This document shows, in pieces, positions 41,806 to 51,247 of a stretch of 64,000 nt of DNA (its first letter is position 1; each line of letters begins with the position of its first letter). Position numbers and translations under genes: made by a program. Source of the DNA: Lysobacteraceae bacterium SCN 69-320 (lineage in GTDB: Bacteria > Pseudomonadota > Gammaproteobacteria > Xanthomonadales > Rhodanobacteraceae); NCBI GenBank assembly GCA_001725155.1, contig MEFP01000012.1, positions 1 through 64,000 on the forward strand. Reading direction: 5' to 3'. The notes under the pieces were generated by a model that saw nothing but the letters and a program-made list of their open reading frames with translations, was not told the origin of the DNA and made no database searches.

Positions 41806-44415
41806 ATGAATAGCGCCAATCGCAAATCGCTGCCCGGAACCTCCCTGGATTACTTCGACGCGCGCGCCGCCGTCGACGCGCTCGCGCCGGGCGCCTACGA
41901 CGGCCTGCCGTATACCTCGCGCGTGCTCGCCGAGAACCTCGTGCGCCGCTGCGAGCCGGCGCAGCTGGAACTGTCGCTGCGCCAGCTCGTCGAGCGCCGC
42001 CGCGACCACGACTTCCCGTGGTTTCCCGCGCGCGTGGTCTGCCACGACATCCTCGGCCAGACCGCGCTCGTCGACCTGGCCGGTCTGCGCGACGCGATCG
42101 CCGAGAAGGGCGGTGACCCGGCCAAGGTGAACCCGGTCGTGCCGGTGCAGCTCATCGTCGACCACTCGCTCGCTGTCGAATGCGGCGGCTACGACCCGGA
42201 CGCGTTCGCGAAGAACCGCGCGATCGAGGACCGGCGCAACGAGGACCGCTTCCATTTCATCGACTGGACCAAGCAGGCTTTCCGCAACGTCGATGTGATT
42301 CCTCCGGGCAACGGCATCATGCACCAGATCAATCTGGAGAAAATGTCGCCGGTCATCCATGCGGATCACGGCGTGGCCTATCCGGACACCTGCATCGGCA
42401 CCGACAGCCACACGCCGCACGTCGACGCGCTGGGCGTCATCGCGATCGGCGTCGGCGGCCTCGAAGCCGAGAACGTCATGCTCGGCCGCGCCTCGTGGAT
42501 GCGCCTGCCCGACATCATCGGCGTGGAGCTCACGGGACGTCCGCAGCCGGGCATCACCGCGACCGACATCGTGCTCGCGCTGACCGAGTTCCTGCGCCAG
42601 TCCAAGGTCGTCGGCGCGTATCTCGAATTCCGCGGCGAAGGCGCGGCGACCCTGACCGTCGGCGACCGCGCGACGATCTCCAACATGGCGCCCGAATACG
42701 GCGCGACCGCGGCGATGTTCTTCATCGACGACAAGACCCTGAACTACCTGCGCCTGACCGGCCGCAGCGAGGAGCAGGTACGGCTGGTCGAGATCTACGC
42801 GAAGACCGCCGGCCTCTGGGCCGATGCGCTGGCTACGGCGCAGTACGAGCGCAGCCTGCAGTTCGATCTGTCCAGCGTCGTGCGCAACATGGCCGGCCCG
42901 TCCAATCCGCACAAGCGCCTGCCGACGTCCGAACTCGCCGCGCGCGGCATCGCGGTCGGCCTGGAACAGGCGCGCGCGCAGGAAGCGCAGGGGCTGATGC
43001 CCGACGGCGCCGTCATCATCGCCGCGATCACGAGCTGCACGAATACCTCCAATCCGCGCAATGTCATTGCCGCGGGCCTGCTCGCGCGCAACGCGAACGC
43101 GAAGGGTCTGCTGCGCAAGCCCTGGGTCAAGACCTCGCTCGCGCCGGGCTCCAAGGCGGTGCAGCTGTATCTGGAGGAAGCGGGTCTGCTGCCCGAGCTG
43201 GAAAAACTCGGCTTCGGCATCGTCGCGTTCGCCTGCACGACCTGCAACGGCATGAGCGGCGCGCTCGATCCGAAGATCCAGCAGGAAATCATCGAGCGCG
43301 ATCTGTATGCGACCGCCGTGCTGTCGGGCAACCGCAACTTCGACGGCCGCATCCACCCCTACGCCAAGCAGGCATTTCTCGCCTCGCCGCCGCTGGTCAT
43401 CGCCTACGCGATCGCCGGCACCGTGCGCTTTGACATCGAGAAGGACGTGCTAGGCCATGACCTCGACGGCAAGCCCGTGCGGCTGGCGGACATCTGGCCC
43501 GACGACGCGGAGATCGACGCGATCGTCGCGAGCAGCGTCAAGCCCGAACAGTTCCGCAAGGTCTACGAGCCGATGTTCCGCCTGCACGTCGCGCACGGCG
43601 GTGCGATCAGCCCGCTGTACGACTGGCGGCCGCAGAGCACCTACATCCGCCGCCCGCCGTACTGGGAAGGCGCGCTGGCCGGCGAGCGCACTCTGCACGG
43701 CCTGCGTCCGCTGGCCGTGCTCGGCGACAACATCACGACCGACCACCTGTCGCCGTCCAACGCGATCCTGCCCGACAGCGCCGCCGGCGAATACCTCGCG
43801 CGCATGGGCCTGCCCGAAGAGGACTTCAATTCCTACGCGACGCATCGCGGCGATCATCTGACCGCGCAGCGCGCGACCTTCGCCAATCCGACCCTCGTCA
43901 ATGAAATGGCCGTCGTCGACGGCCAGATCCGCAAGGGCTCGCTCGCGCGCATCGAACCCGACGGCCAGGTCGTGCGCATGTGGGAAGCGATAGAAACCTA
44001 CATGGAGCGCAAGCAGCCGCTGATCATCGTCGCCGGCGCCGACTACGGCCAGGGCTCCTCGCGCGACTGGGCGGCGAAGGGCGTGCGTCTGGCCGGCGTG
44101 GAGGTCATCGTCGCCGAAGGCTTCGAGCGCATCCATCGCACGAACCTGATCGGCATGGGCGTGTTGCCGCTGGAGTTCAAGCCAGGCACGAATCGCAAGA
44201 CCCTCGGCATCGACGGCACCGAAACCTTCGACGTGACCGGCGCGCGCGAACCGCGCGCGGATCTGACCCTCGTGATCCACCGCCGCAGCGGCGAGCGCAT
44301 CGAGGTGCCGGTCACCTGCCGACTGGACACCGCCGAGGAAGTCTCCATCTACGAGGCCGGCGGCGTGCTGCAGCGGTTTGCGCAGGATTTTCTGGAGTCG
44401 TCGAAGGCAGCGTGA
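41806..44415 (+). CDS. acnD: Fe/S-dependent 2-methylisocitrate dehydratase
   Basis: This 869-residue aconitase-superfamily enzyme has cluster ligands Cys411 (ITSCTNTSNP), Cys477 and Cys480 (ACTTCNG). GTDSHTPHVDALGVI, LGDNITTDHLSPS and DYGQGSSRDWAAKG are the substrate and swivel-domain motifs. Linkage to prpF identifies the AcnD branch, which dehydrates 2-methylcitrate in propionate catabolism. ATG 41806 is chosen; no clear ribosome-binding site precedes it. prpB and prpC are not in the window. Confidence 0.95.
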   Translation: MNSANRKSLPGTSLDYFDARAAVDALAPGAYDGLPYTSRVLAENLVRRCEPAQLELSLRQLVERRRDHDFPWFPARVVCHDILGQTALVDLAGLRDAIAEKGGDPAKVNPVVPVQLIVDHSLAVECGGYDPDAFAKNRAIEDRRNEDRFHFIDWTKQAFRNVDVIPPGNGIMHQINLEKMSPVIHADHGVAYPDTCIGTDSHTPHVDALGVIAIGVGGLEAENVMLGRASWMRLPDIIGVELTGRPQPGITATDIVLALTEFLRQSKVVGAYLEFRGEGAATLTVGDRATISNMAPEYGATAAMFFIDDKTLNYLRLTGRSEEQVRLVEIYAKTAGLWADALATAQYERSLQFDLSSVVRNMAGPSNPHKRLPTSELAARGIAVGLEQARAQEAQGLMPDGAVIIAAITSCTNTSNPRNVIAAGLLARNANAKGLLRKPWVKTSLAPGSKAVQLYLEEAGLLPELEKLGFGIVAFACTTCNGMSGALDPKIQQEIIERDLYATAVLSGNRNFDGRIHPYAKQAFLASPPLVIAYAIAGTVRFDIEKDVLGHDLDGKPVRLADIWPDDAEIDAIVASSVKPEQFRKVYEPMFRLHVAHGGAISPLYDWRPQSTYIRRPPYWEGALAGERTLHGLRPLAVLGDNITTDHLSPSNAILPDSAAGEYLARMGLPEEDFNSYATHRGDHLTAQRATFANPTLVNEMAVVDGQIRKGSLARIEPDGQVVRMWEAIETYMERKQPLIIVAGADYGQGSSRDWAAKGVRLAGVEVIVAEGFERIHRTNLIGMGVLPLEFKPGTNRKTLGIDGTETFDVTGAREPRADLTLVIHRRSGERIEVPVTCRLDTAEEVSIYEAGGVLQRFAQDFLESSKAA

Positions 44416-44614
44416 ACGGGCGGAGCGGGCGATATCTGTTTTCCGGGAACTTCGCGGGGCAATTCCCGCCTGGACGATGCAGGGCGTCGATGTGGAGTGA
44501 CCGGGGCATCAGGCAGCCCCCTCCGCTCCGGCCCCTCTCCCACGGGTAGCGATTCCCGGAATCCCGTCATTGGGTGAACAGGTGAACAATTTTCCATCGA
44601 AGGTGAGTTTTGCC
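44416..44614. other. acnD-prpF intergenic spacer
   Basis: About 200 bases with no gene. Pyrimidine-rich and repeat-like sequence (CCCCTCTCCCACGGG, ATTCCCGGAAT) sits in the middle. AAGGTGAG lies about 8 bases before the prpF ATG. A spacer this long inside an acnD-prpF pair may hold an mRNA processing site or an internal promoter. Confidence 0.5.
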
Positions 44615-45802
44615 ATGTCGCACAAGCCACAGATCAGAATTCCCGCGACCTACATGCGCGGCGGCACCAGCAAGGGGGTGTTCTTCCGGCTGCAGGATCT
44701 GCCGGCCGCGGCGCAGACCCCGGGGACTGCGCGCGATGCGCTGCTGCTGCGTGTGATCGGTTCGCCCGATCCCTACGGCAAACATACCGACGGCATGGGC
44801 GGCGCGACGTCGAGCACGAGCAAGTGCGTGATCATTTCGCCGTCGAGCGTGCCCGGCCACGACGTCGACTATCTGTACGGCCAGATTTCCATCGACACCG
44901 CGTTCGTCGACTGGAGCGGCAACTGCGGCAACCTGTCGTCGGCGGTTGGTCCGTTCGCGATCGCCAACGGCCTGATCGACTCCGCCCGCGTGCCGCACGA
45001 CGGCATCGCCGTCGTGCGCATCTGGCAGGCCAATATCGGCAAGACCATCGTCGCGCAGGTGCCCGTCACCGGCGGCCAGGTCCAGGAGACCGGTGATTTC
45101 GAGCTCGACGGCGTGACTTTTCCGGCTGCGGAGATCGTGCTGGAGTTCCTCGATCCGTCCGACGAAGGCGAGGGCGGCGCGATGTTTCCGACCGGCCATC
45201 TCGTCGACGATCTCGACGTGCCCGGCGTCGGCACGTTCAAGGCGACGCTGATCAATGCCGGCATCCCGACCATATTCCTGAATGCCGCCGACCTCGGCTA
45301 TACGGGCACCGAGCTGCAGGGCGCGATCAACGACGACAAGGCGGCGCTGGCCCGGTTCGAGACCATCCGCGCCTACGGTGCGGTGCGCATGGGCCTGATC
45401 GCGTCGGTCGAACAGGCCGCGGCGCGCCAGCATACGCCGAAGGTGGCCTTCGTCGCGCCGGCGCAGGATTACGTCACGTCCAGCGGCAAGCACGTCGCTG
45501 CCGCCGAGATCGACCTGCACGCGCGCGCGCTGTCGATGGGCAAGCTGCATCACGCGATGATGGGCACGGCCGCGGTGGCGATCGGTACGGCCGCAGCGAT
45601 TCCGGGCACCCTGGTCAATGCGGCTGCCGGCGGCGGCGAGCGCACGGCCGTGCGCTTCGGTCATCCGTCGGGCACCTTGCGCGTCGGCGCCGAGGCGCGT
45701 CAGGTCGACGGCCAATGGACCGTCACGCGCGCGATCATGAGCCGCAGTGCCCGCGTGCTCATGGAAGGCGCCGTGCGCGTGCCCGGCGATGTGCTGGGCT
45801 GA
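44615..45802 (+). CDS. prpF: PrpF, 2-methyl-cis-aconitate isomerase
   Basis: The 395-residue protein has the PrpF signature PATYMRGGTSKGVFF at residues about 9-23, SGNCGNLSSAVG and the repeat-related diaminopimelate-epimerase-like fold segments MGKLHHAMMGTAA and MEGAVRVPGDVL. PrpF isomerises 2-methyl-cis-aconitate (trans to cis) and is required with AcnD in the methylcitrate cycle. It ends at 45802. Confidence 0.95.
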   Translation: MSHKPQIRIPATYMRGGTSKGVFFRLQDLPAAAQTPGTARDALLLRVIGSPDPYGKHTDGMGGATSSTSKCVIISPSSVPGHDVDYLYGQISIDTAFVDWSGNCGNLSSAVGPFAIANGLIDSARVPHDGIAVVRIWQANIGKTIVAQVPVTGGQVQETGDFELDGVTFPAAEIVLEFLDPSDEGEGGAMFPTGHLVDDLDVPGVGTFKATLINAGIPTIFLNAADLGYTGTELQGAINDDKAALARFETIRAYGAVRMGLIASVEQAAARQHTPKVAFVAPAQDYVTSSGKHVAAAEIDLHARALSMGKLHHAMMGTAAVAIGTAAAIPGTLVNAAAGGGERTAVRFGHPSGTLRVGAEARQVDGQWTVTRAIMSRSARVLMEGAVRVPGDVLG

Positions 45803-45851
45803 AGCGTCTGGAAGTGGCGGCGGCTCGTTCTGACGGGGCGAATCGCCGCGC

Positions 45852-46183
45852 CGCTCACATGCCGTCGCGCTGGGCCTCGGCGCGATCGCCTATGCATTGG
45901 CGCGCCGCAAAGCGCAGGACCTGCGCTTTGCGTTCGGCACCTGGAAGATCGAGATACCCGGCGGCTCTGTCCGCGCGCTGCTGAGGTGCGCATCACCGAT
46001 CTGCGCGTCTGTCGCGTCGGCCGTGGCCGCTTCGCCTGCATCGTCCGCCTGGTGACCGACTCCGCGGTCGATGCGGCGTTTTTCCGTCGCGCGATGGCGA
46101 TACACGACGAATTCGTGCATGTGACCGTCGAGGTCGGGCGCCTGTCGCCGCCGCCGTACGCGGATACGACGGTCGTGGCCTGA
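45852..46183 (+). pseudogene. Decayed cation diffusion facilitator (DmeF/CzcD-like) remnant
   Basis: VALGLGAIAYALARRKAQD and LRFAFGTWKIEIPGG, typical of early transmembrane parts of CDF metal exporters, run directly into a different frame carrying RITDLRVCRVGRGRFACIV and HDEFVHVTVEV, the CDF cytoplasmic C-terminus. About 150 central residues, including the metal-site helices, are missing and there is a frameshift near 45980. This cannot encode a working transporter. Confidence 0.75.
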
Positions 46184-46263
46184 CGCGTTTCACTGCGGCG
46201 GCGCGCGCCGCCGAGGATGCGCCGCCGCGCAGCGGTCGCCGGATCGACGGCGGACTGGCGGCG

Positions 46264-47058
46264 TCAGCGCCGGCGTGACGACTTGCCGCCGCGCGCCAGT
46301 TCAGGCGGGACGCGCGCAAGCTTGGCCACGGCGACGTCGAGGATGGCGCGGACCGATTCGCCGCCGCCGAGATGCTCGGCCACGGCGCGTGCGATGACGG
46401 TGGCGGCTTCCAGCGGAAGCGGCGCCGGCGTTTCCTGCAGGCATTGCAGACGCAGGCCGCGCAGGGCATCGCCGTCGTCCAGGCGCAGGCGTGCGCGCTT
46501 GAGTGCCGTTTCGAGGTCCTGTTCGATGTCCGCGTCGCCGTCGGCGATCAGGCGGCGGCATGGCGAACGCCCGGGTACGCGCAGGGATTCGGCGTAGGCC
46601 GCAAGGCAGTCGGCGAGGCTCTGGCGCCGGGCGACGGCCAGCGCCTCGGGCGTGCACGCTTCGGCGATCGGCGCCAGTCCGACGCTGAGCTGTATCGGCG
46701 TGCGCGCGAGCAGCGCGGCCACCGAACTTTCTTCGGCGGCGGTATCGCGGAAGGGCTGGCTCAGTTGCGGCGCGCTGGCGCCGACCCAGGTGCGCACCCC
46801 GGCGTCGCTGTCGCGCCAGACCGATACGCGGCTGGCCTGTACCAGTTGCAGCGCCTGCTGCAGCAGCGTCCAGGCCGTCGGCACGATCGGCCAGCACAGG
46901 ATCTGCACGCAGACCTGGCCTCCCTGCGCGTCGCGTCCGAACACCGTCGCGGCGGCGGCTGTCTGTTCCCAGGCAGGCGGGGGGGCGACGGTGGGAGTCG
47001 CGGCCGGCGCGGCCGGGCGGCGCAGGGGACGGGGAGTGGGGCGGCGGGATGAATGCAT
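46264..47058 (-). CDS. Hypothetical protein
   Basis: The 264-residue protein from ATG 47058 has no signal peptide or clear membrane helix. The N-terminus is Pro/Arg/Ala-rich (about 1-30), followed by a mixed helical region with two Trp-rich segments (CWPIVPTAWTLLQQALQLVQ; VWRDSDAGVRTWVGA) and a basic end GGKSSRRR. No family was recognised. Base composition matches the neighbours. It is a single-gene unit facing away from the XRE gene. Confidence 0.7.
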   Translation of the reverse strand: MHSSRRPTPRPLRRPAAPAATPTVAPPPAWEQTAAAATVFGRDAQGGQVCVQILCWPIVPTAWTLLQQALQLVQASRVSVWRDSDAGVRTWVGASAPQLSQPFRDTAAEESSVAALLARTPIQLSVGLAPIAEACTPEALAVARRQSLADCLAAYAESLRVPGRSPCRRLIADGDADIEQDLETALKRARLRLDDGDALRGLRLQCLQETPAPLPLEAATVIARAVAEHLGGGESVRAILDVAVAKLARVPPELARGGKSSRRR

Positions 47059-47160
47059 GATCGGGTACCGGGCAGGCGGGATGCAGCGGGAACGCGACTG
47101 GCCGCCGCGACAGGGGGGCGGAGCATGCAAGTCTGCAACCGCTGGATGAATGCGAGGAGC

Positions 47161-47319
47161 ATTATATATGATGTTCAGTAAATCTCTATGTATGCTCTAA
47201 ACATCATCGCTGCGATCAAAAGCAAGTGTGGCGCTCGGCTGCGCAATGCGGCGATGATTGCTGGCTCGATGGCGGCATGGCGCTGCCGAGGGAATCTCGA
47301 TCTGATGTCTGAAACATCA
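47161..47319. promoter_or_regulatory. Two inverted-repeat sites in AT-rich DNA upstream of XRE gene
   Basis: TGATGT-CTGAA-ACATCA (47303-47319) is a perfect 6+6 palindrome 50 bases before the XRE start. The same half-site recurs as TGATGTT (47169-47175) and AACATCA (47200-47206), separated by 24 bases. The region from 47161 is unusually AT-rich (ATTATATATG). A weak promoter, TTGAGG (47321) and TTAAAG (47344) with 17-base spacing, lies just after the near site. Autoregulation is likely. Confidence 0.55.
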
Positions 47320-47369
47320 CTTGAGGTGGTGAAAGCTGCCTTGTTAAAGTCAATTCCGGAGTCTTGTCG

Positions 47370-47633
47370 ATGATTACCGCGGCTCAACTGCGTGCGGCGC
47401 GAGCCCTGGCCGGGCTGGACCAGAAGGCGCTGGCGCAGAAGGCGGGGGTCTCGCTGCCGACGATTCAGCGCATGGAAGCGAGCAGCGGCAATGTCCGCGG
47501 CGTGGTGGAAACGCTGACCAAGATCGTCGCGGCGCTGGATGCCGCCGGCGTGGAGCTCATCGGCGAGAACATGCCCAGTCATGGGACTGGCCGCGGCGTC
47601 CGGCTCAAGGCGCCGAAACCCCCCCAGGCCTGA
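47370..47633 (+). CDS. Small XRE/Cro-type helix-turn-helix regulator
   Basis: The 87-residue protein is almost only an HTH_3 domain: LRAARALAGLDQKALAQKAG, VSLPTIQRMEASSGNVRGVV (about 7-50), followed by a short helix and a basic tail. CGGAG lies 8 bases before ATG 47370; a TTG six bases upstream is less likely. Stand-alone proteins of this kind (LDQKALAQKAGVS) are common chromosomal or phage-derived repressors. No toxin partner is seen; the next gene is a transporter 214 bases away. Confidence 0.88.
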   Translation: MITAAQLRAARALAGLDQKALAQKAGVSLPTIQRMEASSGNVRGVVETLTKIVAALDAAGVELIGENMPSHGTGRGVRLKAPKPPQA

Positions 47634-47847
47634 TCGGGGGCGACAGCGGCCAGCAGGTCGCGGCCTTGCGGCCGCCGGTTTTGCGATCCGGAGAGCTGCA
47701 TCGTGCCGCCTGCCGTCGTCCGCCCCCGCTCCGTCTGCTGTCGCAGACCTGTCCGCTCACCTCGCCGTCGTTGTGCGGCAGTACTTTCCGACCGGCCGTC
47801 TCCGGCGAGCGTCCACGGCAGTTCGTGCGTGTTGCCGGTGCCGGCGC

Positions 47848-49566
47848 ATGGCTGAGCCCGGACGGCACGATCTGCGCGCGCTGCTGCAGCGCCTGCGCCC
47901 GATCTACGAACCGCAATTGTGCAGCGTGCTGCGCGGCGGCTATGTACTGGCCGATCTGCGCCGCGACCTCGTTGCCGGCCTGACCGTCGCCGTCGTCGCG
48001 CTGCCGCTGGCCATGGCCCTGGCGATCGCCTCGGGCACGACGCCGGACAAGGGACTGCACACGGCCATCGTCGCGGGGTTCCTGATTTCCCTGTTCGGCG
48101 GCTCGCGCGTGCAGGTCGGCGGGCCGACCGCGGCGTTCATTCCGGTCGTGTTCGCCGTCATCGAGCGGTTCGGCTACGGCGGTCTGATCCTGTGTACCCT
48201 GCTGGCCGGCTTCATGCTGATCGGCGCCGGCCTGCTGCGCCTGGGCGCGCTCATGAAGTACATCCCGCAGCCCGTGGTCACAGGTTTCACCGCAGGTATC
48301 GCCGTCAGCATTTTCTCCAGTCAGATCAAGGATCTGCTAGGCCTGCGCATGGATGCAGTGCCGGCCGAGTTCTTCGCCCGCTGGCAGGCTTACCTGCAGC
48401 ATGCATCGAGCTTCGCGCCGACCACGGCGGCGCTGGCCGCGGGCTGTCTTGTGGCGATCGTCGCGCTGCGCCGCTGGCGGCCGTCCTGGCCGGGCTTCCT
48501 GCTCGTGGTGGCGGCCGCTGCGGCGATCAGCTCGCTGCTGGCGCTGCCGGTGGACACGATTGCGACGCGCTTCGGCGGCATTCCCTCGGCGCTGCCGCAG
48601 TTCGAGGTGCCGCACATCCCGTTCGAGCGCACTGTGGAGCTGTTTCCGAGCGCCTTCACGATCGCGTTCCTGGCCGGTGTGGAATCGCTGCTCTCGGCCG
48701 TGGTCGCCGACGGCATGACCGGCGGGCGCCATCGGTCCAACGGCGAACTCGTCGCGCAGGGTGTCGCGAACATCGGCTCGGCGCTGTTCGGCGGATTGCC
48801 GGCGACCGGCGCGATCGCGCGCACCGCGGTGAACATCCGTTCGGGCGGCCGCTCGCCGGTAGCCGGCATGGCGCATGCGCTGTTCCTGCTGCTGTTCATG
48901 CTCGTCCTCGCACCGCTGATGGGCTATGTGCCGCTGGCCACTCTGGCCGCCGTACTGCTGGTCGTGGCCTGGCAGATGTCGGATCTGGAAAGCTTCCGTC
49001 ATCTGCTCAAGGGACCGGTCGGCGACCGCGCCGTGCTGCTGGTGACCTTCGCGCTGACCGTGATGTTCGATCTGACCGTCGCGATCGAGGTCGGCCTCGT
49101 GCTCGCGGCGTTCCTGTTCATGCACCGCATGAGCGAAGTCGTCGAACTGCAATCGGAGGTCTCGCTGCTCGAAGAGGATCGCGACGGCACCGACGAGCCG
49201 GACCAGCGCGCGCAACTGCCGCCCGGTGTGGAGGCCTTCCAGATTTCCGGGCCGCTGTTCTTCGCCGTGGCCAACCGGCTCGACGAAGTGCTGGATCAGT
49301 TTCCGCAGCCGCCGGCCGTCTTCATCCTGCGCCTGCGTCTGGTGCCGTTGATCGACGCGAGCGGCGTCACTGCGCTGAGCCAGTTCCTGAGCCGCTGCGA
49401 GCGGCGCGGCACGCGCGTGATCCTGTCCGGCCTGCGCGAACAGCCACGGCGGGTGCTCGCGCAGATGCACGTTGCGCCCGACGGGCGGCAGCTGCGTTTC
49501 GCCGACAACTTCGCCGCGGCGATCGCGCTGTGCCGCACGTCGGCGCCGGACGCGGCGACCGGCTAG
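47848..49566 (+). CDS. SulP family anion transporter with STAS domain
   Basis: The 572-residue protein has about 10-12 helices: DLVAGLTVAVVALPLAMALA (about 35-54), VQVGGPTAAFIPVVFA and GVANIGSALFGGLPATGAIA are SulP signatures; a cytoplasmic STAS domain (about 445-560, VPLIDASGVTALSQF) ends the chain. Likely substrates are sulfate, bicarbonate or a dicarboxylate; sequence does not decide. ATG 47848 (MAEPGRHD) is chosen over an upstream open frame without features. Confidence 0.93.
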   Translation: MAEPGRHDLRALLQRLRPIYEPQLCSVLRGGYVLADLRRDLVAGLTVAVVALPLAMALAIASGTTPDKGLHTAIVAGFLISLFGGSRVQVGGPTAAFIPVVFAVIERFGYGGLILCTLLAGFMLIGAGLLRLGALMKYIPQPVVTGFTAGIAVSIFSSQIKDLLGLRMDAVPAEFFARWQAYLQHASSFAPTTAALAAGCLVAIVALRRWRPSWPGFLLVVAAAAAISSLLALPVDTIATRFGGIPSALPQFEVPHIPFERTVELFPSAFTIAFLAGVESLLSAVVADGMTGGRHRSNGELVAQGVANIGSALFGGLPATGAIARTAVNIRSGGRSPVAGMAHALFLLLFMLVLAPLMGYVPLATLAAVLLVVAWQMSDLESFRHLLKGPVGDRAVLLVTFALTVMFDLTVAIEVGLVLAAFLFMHRMSEVVELQSEVSLLEEDRDGTDEPDQRAQLPPGVEAFQISGPLFFAVANRLDEVLDQFPQPPAVFILRLRLVPLIDASGVTALSQFLSRCERRGTRVILSGLREQPRRVLAQMHVAPDGRQLRFADNFAAAIALCRTSAPDAATG

Positions 49567-49621
49567 CCGGCGGCTGCCGCGCGGCGCCCCCACGGCGTGC
49601 CGGCCGCAACCCGCACGGCGT

Positions 49622-51247
49622 TCAAGGCGGCGAGGCCGGCTCCGGACTGTGTACGCGGAAGATCATGCGATCGCGATACGGTTCGCCGAGGACCTCGACT
49701 TCGAAGCCGGAACGGGCGAGTTCCTCGCGCACGCGCGGCCATTTGTTCCGGTGCGTGATCCAGACCGCGCCGACTTCGTTGCTGCGCAGTTCGGAGGCCA
49801 CGCTGTCGTCGTATTCGGAGGTGAAGCCGCGCTCGCCGGATTCCAGCGAGAGTTTTTCGATCTCGGCATCCAGGTAGAGATGCATGCCGTAGCGCGCAAA
49901 GTCCTCCACGAAGACGACTTCGGGAATCGGTCCCGGCGCGCGCGCGCGCACCGTCTCGGCCCAGCTGGACGCGTCGCTGCTGGTCGGCCATTGCGCGACG
50001 AACAGGCGGCCGGCCAGGACCAGCACCACCCAGACCAGGATCCAGCGCAGTCGCGGCATCGGCCGCGCCTCGCTGCGCCATTGGCCGGCGATCAGCAGCG
50101 CCAGCGGCAGGAACAGCGGCAGCAGGTACAGCGGCAGTCGCGAACGCGAGATGCAGAACACGATCAGCGGCACTCCCAGCCATAGCGCGAGCAGCAAGTG
50201 GCGCGCGTCGGCCTGGCGGCCCGCGCGCGTGCGCCATTGCGACAGATGGCCGCGCCAGGCGCGCAGGCCGCGCAGCAGCGGCAGGGTCCAGGGCAGGGTG
50301 CCCAGCAGCAGGGTCGGCAGATAGATCTGCAGCCAGCCGTACCAGTCGCCGTTGCGGCCCATGTCGCCGGCGATGCGCTTGTACACCTCGGTACCGAGGA
50401 AATAGGCCAGCAGGCCGTCGTGGCGCAGCACCACGGCGACGTACCAGGGCGCAGCCATCACGAGGAACGTCGCAAGACCGGCCAGCCAGACGCGCGCGCC
50501 GAGCGGGCGTTCCATCGGTGCCAGCCACTGCAGCGCGACGACCGCAAGCAGCGGCAGCAGCGCCGGCGGCCCCTTGGTCATGAAGGCCAGCGCGAACGCG
50601 GCCCACATCGCGAACAGCCAGGCGGCGGCCTTTTCGCGCGGCCCGAAGCGCGCTTCCAGCCAGGCAATCATGGCCAGGCCCTGGAATGCCGACAGCACGA
50701 AGTCGGTCGTCAGCACCTGCGAGGCGATGACCGGCAGCAACAGCGTGGCATAGCTCAGCGCGGCGATTGTCGCCGCGTCGGCGACGCCGCTGCCGGCGGT
50801 GTCGGAAGCCGGCCACAGGCGCCGCGCGCCGCGCCAGGCCAGCCAGACGCAGGCCAGATAGGCCAGCGCGACCGGCAGGCGCGCGGCCCAGGGATTGGCG
50901 CCGAACGTGCCGATGCTGGCGGCCACGAGCCAGTAGGTCAGCGGCGGCTTGGTCCAGTGGCCGGTTTCGCGATGGCGGGCCAGGTCGATCCAGTTGCCGC
51001 TGTCGAGCATCATCATCGCGACGTTGGAATAGCGCCCTTCGTCGGGGTCCCAGATCGGCCGGCTGCCGAGAAATCCGAACGCGAGCAGCAGCGCGAGCAG
51101 CGCGACCTGCCCGCCGGGACGGCGCCACCAGGCGGCGGCAGCCGGCGCGTTGCCGGTGAAAGCGGATTTCGCGGTTGTCGGGTTCACGGACGAACCTGCG
51201 CGAGCCGCTGCGTGTGGGGTGGAGTCGTCGATCGGCGGTATCGTCAT
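49622..51247 (-). CDS. ArnT-like glycosyltransferase, GT39/GT83 type
   Basis: The 541-residue membrane protein has about 11-12 helices. IWDPDEGRYSNVAMMML (about 65-81) holds the conserved acidic pair of the first periplasmic loop, and GHWTKPPLTYWL is the following motif of undecaprenyl-phosphate sugar users. A C-terminal periplasmic domain follows (about 430-541). It probably transfers a sugar from a polyprenyl carrier to lipid A or another periplasmic acceptor. AGGAAAG precedes the ATG. Confidence 0.9.
   Translation of the reverse strand: MTIPPIDDSTPHAAARAGSSVNPTTAKSAFTGNAPAAAAWWRRPGGQVALLALLLAFGFLGSRPIWDPDEGRYSNVAMMMLDSGNWIDLARHRETGHWTKPPLTYWLVAASIGTFGANPWAARLPVALAYLACVWLAWRGARRLWPASDTAGSGVADAATIAALSYATLLLPVIASQVLTTDFVLSAFQGLAMIAWLEARFGPREKAAAWLFAMWAAFALAFMTKGPPALLPLLAVVALQWLAPMERPLGARVWLAGLATFLVMAAPWYVAVVLRHDGLLAYFLGTEVYKRIAGDMGRNGDWYGWLQIYLPTLLLGTLPWTLPLLRGLRAWRGHLSQWRTRAGRQADARHLLLALWLGVPLIVFCISRSRLPLYLLPLFLPLALLIAGQWRSEARPMPRLRWILVWVVLVLAGRLFVAQWPTSSDASSWAETVRARAPGPIPEVVFVEDFARYGMHLYLDAEIEKLSLESGERGFTSEYDDSVASELRSNEVGAVWITHRNKWPRVREELARSGFEVEVLGEPYRDRMIFRVHSPEPASPP

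Noticed and set aside
41596-43356. Upstream extension of the citrate synthase frame
   Set aside because: It is antisense to acnD; the HTH domain begins directly after ATG 41595.
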